A stretch of 64,000 nucleotides of DNA from Fictibacillus norfolkensis (GCF_014836645.1 NZ_JACSQM010000001.1:310001-374000), one strand, 5' to 3'. Positions 16,795-26,417 are shown, numbered from the stretch's first letter. Numbers and translations: made by a program. Notes: generated from the sequence alone by a model not told the origin.

Positions 16795-17496
16795 GTGGGT
16801 TTTTTATTCACTCTGCTTTATTTTGCAATCATTGGAATAGTAATTGAAATCAACGTGCTATTATTCACGTTAACCGGATTAAAAAAAGAAATTGCTCGCT
16901 TCCAAGTCATCTCAATGTTTACTGCTACAGGTTTTACGACCGGGGAATCTGAATTGATATTGGAGCATCCAGTACGCAGACGTTTAAGTACGTTTCTCAT
17001 TTTGTTCGGAGTCTTTTCATTAGCGGTTATCATCTCATCGATAAGCAACATCTTATCCGATGAATTTCGCTCGATTGAGCTAGGGATCATTATTTTAGCA
17101 CTCATTAGTCTTTATTTAATCTTAACTATACCGAAACTAAAGAAATATATGAAAAAAACCTTCGAAAGTCATATGGAAAAAAGTTACAACCTTGCAGATC
17201 TTCCATTAAGAGATGTTATGTATTTTGAAGAAGATGATGTTGTTGTCGAACTTCCCATTCATAAGGATTCAAAGATTATGGGAAAAAAATTAAAAGATGT
17301 TATACAAGTAGATGACGATTTACTTGTACTATTCATTAAACGAGGAGATGTAACAGTAAGAAAGGATAGTTACACAACAGAAATTCAAGAAGGTGACATG
17401 TTGTTCTTATATGGTCACCAAAGTTCTCTTCGAGAAAGATTTAAAAATGAGATGAAAGAATTAAAATCAAAAAAAGAAGTTGAGGATTCAAATTAG
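16795..17496 (+). CDS. Membrane protein with TrkA-C (RCK_C) domain
   Basis: 233 residues: an N-terminal membrane part with three to four helices (residues 2-25, 62-82, 90-112) containing the conserved-looking MFTATGFTTGESE, then a cytosolic TrkA-C domain (about residues 150-220) with LKDVIQVDDDLLVLFIKRGD. TrkA-C domains bind nucleotides such as c-di-AMP in K+ channels and transporters, so a role in ion homeostasis is possible; the protein lacks a complete transporter domain. GTG start after GGAGGTG. Confidence 0.75.
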   Translation: MGFLFTLLYFAIIGIVIEINVLLFTLTGLKKEIARFQVISMFTATGFTTGESELILEHPVRRRLSTFLILFGVFSLAVIISSISNILSDEFRSIELGIIILALISLYLILTIPKLKKYMKKTFESHMEKSYNLADLPLRDVMYFEEDDVVVELPIHKDSKIMGKKLKDVIQVDDDLLVLFIKRGDVTVRKDSYTTEIQEGDMLFLYGHQSSLRERFKNEMKELKSKKEVEDSN

Positions 17497-17520
17497 AAGT
17501 GATTATTCACTTCTTTTTTT
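17495..17520 (+). terminator. Terminator of the TrkA-C gene
   Basis: Perfect GAAGTGA/TCACTTC stem, TTAT loop, seven T; it overlaps the stop codon. Confidence 0.88.
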
Positions 17521-17571
17521 CATTAATACCCCCAGAGAACAAAAATGATGGGCGAAATAAACTTAAGTAGT

Positions 17572-17600
17572 AAAAAAGAACCTCTTTTTGAAGAGATTCT
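17572..17600 (-). terminator. Terminator of the 76-aa gene
   Basis: Minus-strand stem GAATCTCTT/AAGAGGTTC followed by six T. Confidence 0.65.
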
Positions 17601-17603
17601 TCA

Positions 17604-17834
17604 TTAACCAACTTCTCTAACTGTATTTGGTACAAATGATAACAATAAGGAAATAATATTATTAATTTGCTCAGGTGTTATATGTATACCATCGTTTGCT
17701 AACAGTTCTTCTTTTAGCTTGATTATTGAATCTACTTCCTCAAGGCTTGCATCCGTCAAGCAATGATCGATCGTGTTCAAAAGTTCTAATAACTGATTGT
17801 TTTTATTGGTTATGTAATATGTAGTCTCCACCAA
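17604..17834 (-). CDS. Small helical hypothetical protein (76 aa)
   Basis: I place the start at TTG 17834, four bases after GGGGGTG. The 76-residue product is acidic and helical (NQLLELLNTIDHCLTDASLE and a C-terminal Leu/Ile-rich stretch). It does not contain the SQELD motif of Spo0E-like phosphatases, which I checked. No function assigned. Confidence 0.55.
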   Translation of the reverse strand: MVETTYYITNKNNQLLELLNTIDHCLTDASLEEVDSIIKLKEELLANDGIHITPEQINNIISLLLSFVPNTVREVG

Positions 17835-18054
17835 CAAACACCCCCTACTACTAACTATTATTATCGAAACTAAGGTCATTTTCCTACAAAAACAATTCGT
17901 CAAATGACGACATATCTTACTTTTTATGGATTTTACCCTATAATACCTACAGTTTTATGTCGAAGGAAGTCGAAGGAACAGGAAATTAGTCCTATCTTGG
18001 CTGTAACAGTTAACCATTTGCATTGCAAAGTTTACATTTAAAACTAAAATTATT

Positions 18055-18699
18055 TTAGTTAAATAACTTTGACAAAGAAGCGAATGGCGATTCATTTACT
18101 TCAGACTTCGTTTTATATACTAACTTTTCAGGTTCAAAAAGCTTTGATTCTAAGAAAGAAGTCGGGTTCTTAACAAATTTGACCTTCTGATAAATTTTAA
18201 TAAGAATTTTGGCTGTGTTGATTGCATCGTCTAGCGCTCTATGTTTTGAACCTTCATAAACGAGCTCCATCGCTTGAAGAGCGCGTGACAGACCATATCG
18301 AAATCCTTTTTCACTATCATGAAGGATACTGAAATGGAATTGCAGATCATTATGATTGATAATCCAATCCGTGTTTGCTTTATGAAATGTTGAATCAGTG
18401 ATCAGTGCCCACTTATCTTCTGGTCCCCAAGAACAAAGATAATATTCTTCTACGCCAATCCAGGATCTGAAATTTTCAATAGCCTCTGTATAAACAGGAG
18501 CAGAAATCAAATCTTTTTTGGTGATACCAGTTAGATTTGTAATTCGTGTATTCAACTTATCCATTTTAGGTTGAACGAATGATTGAAACGTATCCAGAAT
18601 TTTAAGTTCACCATCAACTTCGACCATTCGAATGGCACCAATCTCAATAATCTCTGAGAGCCGGTTTGTCATTTCTAAATCATACACAATATACTGCAT
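18055..18699 (-). CDS. kapD: 3'-5' exonuclease-like protein KapD
   Basis: 214 residues with the DEDDh fold: DLE in IVYDLEMT near the N-terminus, an Asp in the middle region, and the terminal HRALDD (His and Asp of motif III). It resembles KapD, an inhibitor of the KinA pathway to sporulation in B. subtilis. ATG 18699 follows AGGTGGA; an in-frame start at 18723 is possible. It stands alone on the minus strand. Confidence 0.82.
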   Translation of the reverse strand: MQYIVYDLEMTNRLSEIIEIGAIRMVEVDGELKILDTFQSFVQPKMDKLNTRITNLTGITKKDLISAPVYTEAIENFRSWIGVEEYYLCSWGPEDKWALITDSTFHKANTDWIINHNDLQFHFSILHDSEKGFRYGLSRALQAMELVYEGSKHRALDDAINTAKILIKIYQKVKFVKNPTSFLESKLFEPEKLVYKTKSEVNESPFASLSKLFN

Positions 18700-19087
18700 C
18701 CTATTCCACCTGCCCTTTCGCATTCATGCCTTTAAATGGATGTCTACCATATATTGTAGTTGATTTGTTAACAAAATGAAATAATACTCCATGCATTCGA
18801 CTGATAATGAGTTCTTTAATAAAAGCCTTGCAGAGCGCCCCCAGTGAAAAGATAGGCACGAGATGTAATCAACTACTTTCGAAACAACATAAAAGCAATA
18901 ACAGCTTTTCATACTGATAAATGTGTATATCCTTATTTTATGAAAATAAGGTATTTAAATGTCATTCTATTCTGAAAAGGATATAAGTTTCTTCATCTGC
19001 CAAACTTTTCATTTTCAATTTTTGTACTCTTTTGTTAACATTGGAAGTGTCTGTTTAACAATATGAACTACATAATGAGGGAGTATC
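18700..19087. other. Intergenic region without recognised features
   Basis: Holds the promoters of the divergent kapD and lipoprotein genes. An open frame at 18724-18912 has no ribosome site and an uncharacteristic composition; I do not call it. Confidence 0.5.
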
Positions 19088-19753
19088 ATGAAAAAACTTA
19101 TAACGCTATTGCTTATAATTGGGTTACTAACTGTAACAGCTTGTTCAAAGGATACGAAACAAAATGAACAAGGAGCTTCAGAAACAAAAGCAGAGAAGGA
19201 AGAATCTACTGATAATTCCACATCTGATCCAGAAAAAGAAGATTCAAAAGCAACTGAGACAACAACAACTGAAGATGAAAACAGCACTGCAGAAGGTGAA
19301 GCAGAAAATAATGATAGTGAACAAACGGATTATCTAACTAGCGAGCATCAATTTGTTGCTAGTGAACTAACAAATTCTTCCGAAAAACAAATAAGCGACA
19401 GATGGGGTAAACCAACCCGCTCTGAAAAGATTCAGTTCCGCTACTCAGGCACGACTGAATTCGTTCCCGCTATCGTAAACTACTATCAGAATGATAAGTA
19501 TGCGGTAACATTTGTGGAAGGAAAAGCAGCTCGTCTTGTTTATTCTGTAATAGATGAAGAAATTATGTTTAATGATGAAGAGATGACTAGAGCACTTGAA
19601 CTTGCTGGTCTACCTGTAGATGTTGAAGAAACAACGGACACAGACACAGCTTATGTGTACAACGACCTTGGTAATGTATATGAAGTTACGATGTTCTCAA
19701 AAGGTGAATTCGTAGATTACTTATACATCATCTTAGATGAAGCATACAAATAG
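19088..19753 (+). CDS. Lipoprotein with acidic linker
   Basis: 221 residues; signal peptide with lipobox TVTAC (cysteine at 19), then about 60 residues of Glu/Thr/Ser/Asp-rich low complexity that would act as a wall-spanning spacer, then a compact domain of about 130 residues (starting YLTSEHQFVASEL). The domain has the look of a DUF with alternating strands (NYYQNDKYAVTFVEGKAARL) and is not recognised. ATG after GAGGGAG. Exported to the outer face of the membrane. Confidence 0.7.
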   Translation: MKKLITLLLIIGLLTVTACSKDTKQNEQGASETKAEKEESTDNSTSDPEKEDSKATETTTTEDENSTAEGEAENNDSEQTDYLTSEHQFVASELTNSSEKQISDRWGKPTRSEKIQFRYSGTTEFVPAIVNYYQNDKYAVTFVEGKAARLVYSVIDEEIMFNDEEMTRALELAGLPVDVEETTDTDTAYVYNDLGNVYEVTMFSKGEFVDYLYIILDEAYK

Positions 19754-19878
19754 ACTTCTTGTTGACGGCAACTCTCTTAAAATGGGGCATTTATCACCGT
19801 TTCTATGCTCATCCTACTTGCATAAAATAAGTTGAGGAGAGAAATCGGCTTCTCACACGCAAGAAGAGGAGTGAAAAT

Positions 19879-20049
19879 ATGTCGTCAAGAAAGTACTGTT
19901 CTGATAGCTTTACGCTTTACGTGGTACTATTCGTGCTGCTCATTATTGTCGGAGCCGTCTCGTTTAATGGAAACTGCTGTGTTTATGCTTACCCATGTTC
20001 CTATGGATACGCAGCAAACGTACCAGTAAGTGGTTATTGGAACGTGTAA
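19879..20049 (+). CDS. YjcZ-family sporulation-associated membrane peptide
   Basis: 56 residues from ATG 19879 after AGAGGAGTG. The single helix FTLYVVLFVLLIIVGA matches the hallmark of the YjcZ/SscA-type small proteins of Bacilli (FALIVVLFILLIIVG). The tail is Cys/Tyr-rich (GNCCVYAYPCSYGYA), reminiscent of coat-associated peptides. A frame-shifted open frame over the same bases is a shadow. A good terminator follows. Confidence 0.75.
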   Translation: MSSRKYCSDSFTLYVVLFVLLIIVGAVSFNGNCCVYAYPCSYGYAANVPVSGYWNV

Positions 20050-20058
20050 TAAAGAAGT

Positions 20059-20095
20059 GACCACCATTTTCTAAAAGAAGATGGTGGTCTTTTTT
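20059..20095 (+). terminator. Terminator of the YjcZ-like gene
   Basis: Twelve-base-pair stem (GACCACCATTTT/AAGATGGTGGTC with wobble) followed by six T. Confidence 0.88.
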
Positions 20096-20101
20096 ATAGC
20101 T

Positions 20102-21508
20102 TTATAGCTTATCTCTCATACAATCTGCGATCGGTTCAACCTCAGATCCTACAACGACCTGTATATTTTGATTATTAAGCTTGATCAGACCTTTTGATCC
20201 TGCTTTTTTAAGCGCTTCTTCATCAACTTCTGAAAAGTCTTTAATCTGAACTCTTAATCTAGTAATACAGTTTTCCAGCAGCACAATATTATCTTTTCCT
20301 CCGAGTGCACTCATATATGCTGATGCAGCCCTTTCATACTTTCCATTCGCTGTAGTAGTAGCTGCAGCTTCTGATACAATAGCATCTTCATCTTCTCTGC
20401 CCGGTGTTTTCAAGTTCAGTTTCACAATCAGATAACGGAATATTCCATAGTATAAAACAAAATATACTGCACCCATCGGAAGTAACAACCAACCATTCTG
20501 GGAGATACCGATGTTTAAGAAGTAATCAATCGCTCCAGCAGAAAACGTGAACCCATGATGGATATCTAGTAATACTGCGACCGACATCGAAACAGCGGTT
20601 AATACAGCATGAATCACATACAGTAAAGGAGATAGGAACATGAAAGCAAATTCGATTGGTTCTGTAATTCCAGTAACAAAAGAAGTAAGAGCCAAACTGC
20701 CTAGCATTCCTGCTACTGCCTTCTTACGATGTTTTTTTGCTGTATGGATCATGGCTAAACAAGCTGCCGGAAGTCCGAACATCATTACAGGGAAAAATCC
20801 AGCCATATAAAAGCCAGCTTTAGAATCTCCAGCAAAAAATCTCGATAGATCTCCAGTTACGACCTTCCCATTTTCGCCTGTAAATTCACCAAATACAAAC
20901 CATAAGAAACTGTTGAGTACATGATGAAGCCCTAGTGGGAGCAGTAGACGGTTAAAGAAACCGAATATACCTGCACCGATTGCACCCGCACTTGTAATCC
21001 AAGTACCAACGTTTTCTAATCCCATCTGAAGGTATGGCCAGATAAATCCGAAAACAAGCGCTAAAAGTACCATCGTTCCAGCCGTTACGATTGGAACAAA
21101 TCGTTTACCTCCAAAGAAAGAAAGCCATTCTGGGAGTTTCGTATTATAAAATTTATTATATAAAAGTCCAGCTATGACCCCTGCGAGGATACCTCCTAAG
21201 ACGGACATATCAAATTTTCCGTCATAATCAAGGTTTACTTCTGCAAATGTTTTGGCTCCTTCTGTTAGTACGAAGTAACCGATCGCTCCTGCAAGTCCAG
21301 CAGCTCCACTCCCATCCCTGGACAGACCTACTGCGACACCTATTGCAAATAATAACGCTAGATGACCAAAAATCGCATTACCTGATGCCACTAAGAATGG
21401 TATATCTAATAAATCCTCTTGACCAAAACGTAGCAAAAGTCCAGCTGCAGGAAGAACTGCGATCGGAAGCATGAGCGCACGACCAATACGCTGTAAGAAA
21501 CCTAACAT
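20102..21508 (-). CDS. nagP: PTS N-acetylglucosamine transporter EIICB (NagP)
   Basis: 468 residues. An EIIC membrane domain (residues 1-365; GLHHVLNSFLWF and GITEPIEFAF are family signatures) is fused to an EIIB domain (about 385-468) with the phospho-cysteine in ENCITRLRV. It imports GlcNAc as GlcNAc-6-phosphate, the substrate of NagA in this locus. No EIIA domain is present, as in NagP of B. subtilis. ATG 21508 was preferred over 21526, which lies inside murQ. Last gene of the operon. Confidence 0.92.
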   Translation of the reverse strand: MLGFLQRIGRALMLPIAVLPAAGLLLRFGQEDLLDIPFLVASGNAIFGHLALLFAIGVAVGLSRDGSGAAGLAGAIGYFVLTEGAKTFAEVNLDYDGKFDMSVLGGILAGVIAGLLYNKFYNTKLPEWLSFFGGKRFVPIVTAGTMVLLALVFGFIWPYLQMGLENVGTWITSAGAIGAGIFGFFNRLLLPLGLHHVLNSFLWFVFGEFTGENGKVVTGDLSRFFAGDSKAGFYMAGFFPVMMFGLPAACLAMIHTAKKHRKKAVAGMLGSLALTSFVTGITEPIEFAFMFLSPLLYVIHAVLTAVSMSVAVLLDIHHGFTFSAGAIDYFLNIGISQNGWLLLPMGAVYFVLYYGIFRYLIVKLNLKTPGREDEDAIVSEAAATTTANGKYERAASAYMSALGGKDNIVLLENCITRLRVQIKDFSEVDEEALKKAGSKGLIKLNNQNIQVVVGSEVEPIADCMRDKL

Positions 21509-21522
21509 AGTACCTACCCCTC

Positions 21523-22428
21523 TCACTTTTGAGTGAAATTACGTATCGCTTCTTTTAACTTTCCATTATGCTGATCAAGTTGCAATTTGGCTTCGTTTGG
21601 AGCGACGCCTGTAACAAGCTGAAAAATCGCGGCCTTTGTATTGCCGCCTTGTTCTTGCAAAGCCATTTCCGCTTCTTCTTCTGTTGCGCCAGAAGCTTCG
21701 ATAATAATATTTTTGGCACGCTGAACTAGTTTCTCATTCGTTGGTTGAACATCGACCATGAGATTGCTGTACACCTTACCCCATCGCACCATGCTTGCTG
21801 TACTAATCATGTTCAATACAAGTTTTTGAGCGGTACCGGCTTTCATTCGAGTAGAACCTGTGACCACTTCTGGCCCCGTAACGACAGGAATGCTAATATC
21901 CGCAAGCTTTTCCATGGGTGAATCTAAAGAACACACAAGAGCTGCTGTTAATGCTCCTTTTGTTTTTGCGTATTTCATCGCACCTAAGCAATATGGCGTT
22001 CTGCCAGAAGCCGCAATAGCAACAACAACATCTCGTTCAGTTATTTTTAAAGCTTTAAGATCGGATTCACCTAGCTCTGCATCATCTTCCGCTCCTTCAA
22101 TCGCATGCTGAAGGGCATAATCACCTCCTGCAATGACCCCAACTACTAAACTAGGATCTGTGCCGTATGTGGGAGGACACTCTGATGCATCCAAAACGCC
22201 TAACCGTCCACTTGTTCCAGCACCAATATAGATCAATCGACCTTCATTTTCAAAAGCTGTGACTACCTTTTCAACGACAGAACTGATTTCTCTTAAAACA
22301 GGAGTAATACAACTGGCTACTCCCAGATCGGCTTCGTGTATTTTTCGGATCACTTCTAAAGTTGTAAGTTCATCAATAGTTAACGTGTCAGGGTTTCTTT
22401 TTTCTGTAGCCAATTTGGTTAAGTCCAT
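21523..22428 (-). CDS. murQ: N-acetylmuramic acid 6-phosphate etherase
   Basis: 301 residues. It removes D-lactate from MurNAc-6-phosphate to give GlcNAc-6-phosphate, joining muramic acid to the NagA/NagB route. The SIS domain shows GAGTSGRLGVLDASECPPTY and TGSTRMKAGTAQK, both characteristic of MurQ, and a UBA-like helical end. ATG 22428 follows AAGGAGAT; the open frame extends a little further upstream. Lies between mupG and nagP in the operon. Confidence 0.96.
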   Translation of the reverse strand: MDLTKLATEKRNPDTLTIDELTTLEVIRKIHEADLGVASCITPVLREISSVVEKVVTAFENEGRLIYIGAGTSGRLGVLDASECPPTYGTDPSLVVGVIAGGDYALQHAIEGAEDDAELGESDLKALKITERDVVVAIAASGRTPYCLGAMKYAKTKGALTAALVCSLDSPMEKLADISIPVVTGPEVVTGSTRMKAGTAQKLVLNMISTASMVRWGKVYSNLMVDVQPTNEKLVQRAKNIIIEASGATEEEAEMALQEQGGNTKAAIFQLVTGVAPNEAKLQLDQHNGKLKEAIRNFTQK

Positions 22429-22465
22429 CTTGATCTCCTTTAAATGGTTGATAGTTAACAAAACT

Positions 22466-23524
22466 TTATTTCACGTTTGAATTCAACAGCACAAATCTCT
22501 TGCCGCCTCCAACTTTCTTCATCAGTGACAAGCTCTCTTCTTTTATACGTCCCGCTACATTCGTTTTTGTATCAGCAGGAATATCTTTTAAACAAATCTG
22601 AAGTTCACCTGCATACCTGCCATATAACTCGTTTTCAACCGTTATCGTTCCTTCATTAAATACTTCTAACCCATGAGCTTCCTGTTGAAAATGAGAAAGC
22701 TGTTGTCGTGACTCAACAGAACGGATCACATATTCTGCAGCATCCATTCTATTTGAATGAACCATGTTGTTGAATATCTCGTATCCTTTGTTAAAGTCGG
22801 CATAAAGAGGGACTGTACCTTCCATTAAATACTTTAGTTCTTGTAAAGTTTTGTTCATCAGGTTTAAATCTCCTACACAGATTTTGTCCGTGTTCATTTC
22901 TTGAAGTTCCAATGCAGCAAGTGCCGGTGAGACATGTCTGTGATTCTCAATTGTAGGAAGTCCTAACTGAAGAGGACCCCGTAATTGTTCATCACCTTGA
23001 ATAAATGCCATCGTTTTGATTCCATACCGATGAAACAGAGCATTTCTCTCATAAAGAGATTGCTTTGAGATACCTGTAAACGGTTTTGGATAAAAGTTGT
23101 GCCAAGCCTCTGTTTGATTCGGTTGAAGTCCCTCATCCATCAACTTCTTAAGCTCTTCTTCGTCAATGGTACTAGCATTCAAACCAATTTTAAGATGGTG
23201 AGACAGCCAAGCGATCTGCTTGGCCGTAAACCCATAATCCATCCTGATACCCGAAATGCCCCAGTCTGTTAAGGAAGGCAGTTCAGAAAATAATAAACCT
23301 AACCGTTCAAGAGAAGCTGGTGAAACATCTGCCATTACTTCCATATGAAACTCTTGAGCGGTTTTTCCTAACCATTTAACTTGTTTAACGTAATCCACGT
23401 TCTTCTCTTCAGGAATATGAAGTGAAGTAAAGATGTACTGAAATCCGTTCTTAGCGGCTTTCTCCATCCAGTTTTTATTAAACGTGTCTGATTCACTTAG
23501 ATAGATTGAAATCCCATAACACAA
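22466..23524 (-). CDS. mupG: 6-phospho-N-acetylmuramidase (MupG, DUF871)
   Basis: 352 residues. MupG hydrolyses MurNAc-6P-GlcNAc, the disaccharide imported by MurP, to MurNAc-6P and GlcNAc. The start is TTG 23524, six bases after AGGAGTG, giving the family N-terminus CYGISIYLSES; the long upstream frame is murP sequence. A TIM-barrel part covers residues 1-235 (FTSLHIPEE, MADVSPASL, GIRMDYGF), and a C-terminal beta domain follows (residues 240-350, NELYGRYAGELQ). In S. aureus mupG-murQ-murP form one operon; the same three are adjacent here. Confidence 0.9.
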   Translation of the reverse strand: MCYGISIYLSESDTFNKNWMEKAAKNGFQYIFTSLHIPEEKNVDYVKQVKWLGKTAQEFHMEVMADVSPASLERLGLLFSELPSLTDWGISGIRMDYGFTAKQIAWLSHHLKIGLNASTIDEEELKKLMDEGLQPNQTEAWHNFYPKPFTGISKQSLYERNALFHRYGIKTMAFIQGDEQLRGPLQLGLPTIENHRHVSPALAALELQEMNTDKICVGDLNLMNKTLQELKYLMEGTVPLYADFNKGYEIFNNMVHSNRMDAAEYVIRSVESRQQLSHFQQEAHGLEVFNEGTITVENELYGRYAGELQICLKDIPADTKTNVAGRIKEESLSLMKKVGGGKRFVLLNSNVK

Positions 23525-23543
23525 AACGTTCACTCCTGATTCG

Positions 23544-24917
23544 TTAGATGTCTTTTGCCATACTCTCTTTAAATCCAAACGTCCATGTGAATAAGAATCC
23601 GAAGAAATAAGCAATTACTAAACCTACTAAATAGAGGACCATTTCATTTGCATGTACAAGGAATACTAAAGGAATACCTGATACACCGATTGCAACTGTT
23701 GCTATCTTAAAGAACGCTTGGAACGCTCCCCCTACTGCAGCTCCTAGACAAGCTGTTAAGAACGGTCGTCCTAGTGGAAGAGTAACACCAAAGATCAAAG
23801 GCTCTCCGATTCCGAGCATACCAACAGGTAATCCACCTTTAATAACTTTACGAAGACGCTGGTTCTTTGTTTTAAAGTAGATCGCAAAGGCAGCACCTAC
23901 TTGCCCTGCTCCACCCATCGCTAGAATCGGTAATAGCGGATCATCACCAATCGTATTAATAAGCTCCATGTGTACTGGTGTTAACCCTTGATGCAATCCT
24001 GTTACAACCAATGGAAGGAATGTTCCTGCTAAGATAAGTCCAGAGAAAATACCGCCTACATCAAGAATATTTAATAGTCCTTTTGTGATAACGTCTGAAA
24101 GAAAACCACCAACAGGCTGCAGGACATAAAGAGTTGCAAATCCTGTAATCAGCAGCGCTAAAGTTGGTGTAACAATAATATCAATAGCTGCTGGAACAAA
24201 TTTACGAATTCTCTTTTCTAAAAAGACGATAAATATTGCAGCTAACATAACACCTATTAAACCACCACGACCAACAACTAACGGATCTCCAAAAAGCGTA
24301 ATATTAGCTAGGTTCGGATTGATGATTAAGATTCCGGCAGCTCCTCCAAGTGCAGGGGTGCCTCCAAATTCTTTTGCTGTGTTGATACCAACGAATACAG
24401 CCAAGTAAGCAAACAACCCGCCACCAATAACACCCATCATCTGCATGAATGATGTGTCTTTATCAGCGCCATAGTTGATTGCCGCGTTCGTGATTCCCAT
24501 AATCAAACCAGACGCTACGATTGCAGGAATCAGCGGAATAAAGATGCTAGCGATCTTGCGTAAAAACTGTTTGAAAGGTGTTGCATTCTTTTTGTTGATG
24601 GAATCCTTATTCATTCGAGCCATCTGTTCGAGGTCCATTGGATCCGTCTCATCAACAGATTGGATGTTCATACCCGTTTCTTCGCTCATCGCAAGAGTGA
24701 CGCGATTAACGATGCCAGGCCCGACAATGATCTGCAGTGTATCATCTTCAACGACACCCAACACACCATCTACTTCTTTAAGACCTTTGAGATCCGCCTT
24801 TGACGGATCGTGTAAATTAACCCGAATTCTCGTCATACAGTGCATCAACGATTGGATGTTTGAAGAACCTCCAAGTTTTTCGATGATACCATGAGCCATC
24901 TGCTGCTCTTTCCCCAT
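23544..24917 (-). CDS. murP: PTS MurNAc(-GlcNAc) transporter EIIBC (MurP)
   Basis: 457 residues. The EIIB domain (1-90) has the phospho-cysteine in LMHCMTRIRV, and the EIIC domain follows (110-457; GLHQGLTPVHMELI and GIGEPLIFGVTLPLGRPFL). It imports and phosphorylates MurNAc or MurNAc-GlcNAc; MupG and MurQ downstream process the product. MurP proteins lack EIIA and borrow it. A cre site lies just upstream. Confidence 0.92.
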   Translation of the reverse strand: MGKEQQMAHGIIEKLGGSSNIQSLMHCMTRIRVNLHDPSKADLKGLKEVDGVLGVVEDDTLQIIVGPGIVNRVTLAMSEETGMNIQSVDETDPMDLEQMARMNKDSINKKNATPFKQFLRKIASIFIPLIPAIVASGLIMGITNAAINYGADKDTSFMQMMGVIGGGLFAYLAVFVGINTAKEFGGTPALGGAAGILIINPNLANITLFGDPLVVGRGGLIGVMLAAIFIVFLEKRIRKFVPAAIDIIVTPTLALLITGFATLYVLQPVGGFLSDVITKGLLNILDVGGIFSGLILAGTFLPLVVTGLHQGLTPVHMELINTIGDDPLLPILAMGGAGQVGAAFAIYFKTKNQRLRKVIKGGLPVGMLGIGEPLIFGVTLPLGRPFLTACLGAAVGGAFQAFFKIATVAIGVSGIPLVFLVHANEMVLYLVGLVIAYFFGFLFTWTFGFKESMAKDI

Positions 24918-24933
24918 GCTTCTTCCCCCTTTT

Positions 24934-24948
24934 AGTAAACGCTTTCAT
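24934..24948 (-). promoter_or_regulatory. CcpA-binding cre site before murP
   Basis: Minus-strand ATGAAAGCGTTTACT matches the cre consensus WTGNAANCGNWNNCW at every defined position. It lies between nagR and murP, where CcpA binding could act as a roadblock or regulate an internal promoter. Confidence 0.75.
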
Positions 24949-24969
24949 TTTTATATAAAACGCTGTTTA

Positions 24970-25689
24970 TCAGCGTTTCATATCAATCATAAATTTGTAG
25001 CGATCGCCTCTATAAACCGAATGAACAATCTCAAGAGGTCTTCCTGTAGTTAAATACGTTTGTCTCTTAATGAGAAGAACTGCTGCGCCTTTTGTAATCT
25101 CAAGTATCTCGCTTTCTGCTTCACGCGAAATGGACGCTTCTAAACTTTGTGTCGCATAATCTATTACAAATCCTGCATTCTCAACTTCAGAATACAAAGA
25201 ACCTTCTTTTATATGTGATTCGTTTAATTCAAGAAGATCAACGGGAACATAAGTCGTCTCGAACGCCATTGGAATGTCATTTGCAAGGCGAACACGTTTT
25301 ATCTCATAAATTTCTTGATCCTCTTCGATCTCAAGCGCTTTTGCTACTCTGTTTTCAGCGGTTGTTTTTTGGAAAGATATAAGTCTAGATGCTGGTCTAT
25401 AGCCTCGTGACTTCATGTCTTCTGTAAAGCTTGTAAGACCTAGAAGCTTCTGCTCTATTTTCTTTGCAGAAACAAAGGTTCCTTTCCCTTTTCGGCGGGT
25501 TAAGTAGCCATCATTCACAAGATTATTGATAGCCTGCCGGACTGTCATGCGGCTTACTTCATAGTTTTCAGCAAACTCTCTTTCAGAAGGTATCATGGTT
25601 TCAGATTCCCATTCACCTTTATCAATCTTTTGTTTGATCGCTTCTTCGATCTGAAAGTAAAGTGGCATTGGTGATGTTTTATCTATCAT
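24970..25689 (-). CDS. nagR: GntR-family repressor NagR (YvoA)
   Basis: 239 residues: an N-terminal winged helix (residues 5-72; SEREFAENYEVSRMTVRQAI) and a C-terminal UTRA effector domain (80-235; YEIKRVRLANDIPMAFE). NagR senses GlcN-6P or GlcNAc-6P and represses the nag genes. Its operators are visible at 27648-27665 and 31191-31208. It is the third gene of nagA-nagB-nagR, the B. subtilis order, here extended by murP-mupG-murQ-nagP. Confidence 0.93.
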   Translation of the reverse strand: MIDKTSPMPLYFQIEEAIKQKIDKGEWESETMIPSEREFAENYEVSRMTVRQAINNLVNDGYLTRRKGKGTFVSAKKIEQKLLGLTSFTEDMKSRGYRPASRLISFQKTTAENRVAKALEIEEDQEIYEIKRVRLANDIPMAFETTYVPVDLLELNESHIKEGSLYSEVENAGFVIDYATQSLEASISREAESEILEITKGAAVLLIKRQTYLTTGRPLEIVHSVYRGDRYKFMIDMKR

Positions 25690-25697
25690 AAAAATAC

Positions 25698-26417
25698 TTA
25701 ACTCTCCTCTTCTAAAAGACTCCTTGCACCTTCGTCAGCTAACACAATAACGTTAGGATGATGATTAAGAAGCGTCGCTGGTATATCAGAATTTATGGTA
25801 CCTTGAAATAGTTCTCTTAATGCTCTCGCTTTTTTTTCACCGGCAGCAAGAAGCAGGATTTCTTTACTCTCTAGGATTGTGCCAATCCCCATCGTAATCG
25901 CTTTTCGCGGCTGTTTCTCATGTGTAAAATATTTTGCATTCGCCCTTAATGTGGACTCTGTTAACTCGACTACATGCGTGCGTGAACTAAAATCTGTACC
26001 AGGTTCATTAAAACCGATGTGTCCGTTCTCTCCAATACCGAGCACCTGAAGATCGATACCACCCAGTTGTTTGACCACTTCTTCATACCGCTTGCATTCT
26101 TTCTCAAGGTCTACGGCGTTACCATCTGGGAGATGAGTTTGATTCTTATGAATTCCGATATGGTCGAAAAAGTTTTGTTGCATATAATCATGATAAGCTC
26201 TGGAACCGACATATTCGTCAAGGTTAACAGTGTGCACATGTGAATAGGACTGCTTATACTCTTTACTATATTTTGAAAGGTGTCGGTACATGCCTAAAGG
26301 TGTCCTCCCTGTAGCAAGACCTAGCACAATTCTTTCTGAACGCTTAATTTTTGAAAACACATATTCAGCTGCCATTCTACTAAGCTCTTCTTCGTCGGAA
26401 ACCTTAATCAATCTCAA
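25698..26417 (-). CDS. nagB: Glucosamine-6-phosphate deaminase
   Basis: 239 residues. It converts GlcN-6P to fructose-6P and ammonia. Family motifs: LGLATGRTPLGMYRHL (phosphate loop), VNLDEYVG (catalytic Asp), GIGENGHIGFNEPG. The TTG start at 26417 overlaps the nagA stop (TTGA) with GGGGGAA upstream, indicating coupled translation. Confidence 0.95.
   Translation of the reverse strand: MRLIKVSDEEELSRMAAEYVFSKIKRSERIVLGLATGRTPLGMYRHLSKYSKEYKQSYSHVHTVNLDEYVGSRAYHDYMQQNFFDHIGIHKNQTHLPDGNAVDLEKECKRYEEVVKQLGGIDLQVLGIGENGHIGFNEPGTDFSSRTHVVELTESTLRANAKYFTHEKQPRKAITMGIGTILESKEILLLAAGEKKARALRELFQGTINSDIPATLLNHHPNVIVLADEGARSLLEEES

Noticed and set aside
17604..17834. Spo0E-like phosphatase
   Set aside because: The SQELD signature is absent.
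18724..18912. 62-codon open frame upstream of kapD
   Set aside because: No ribosome site, odd composition, lies in the region that must hold the kapD promoter.
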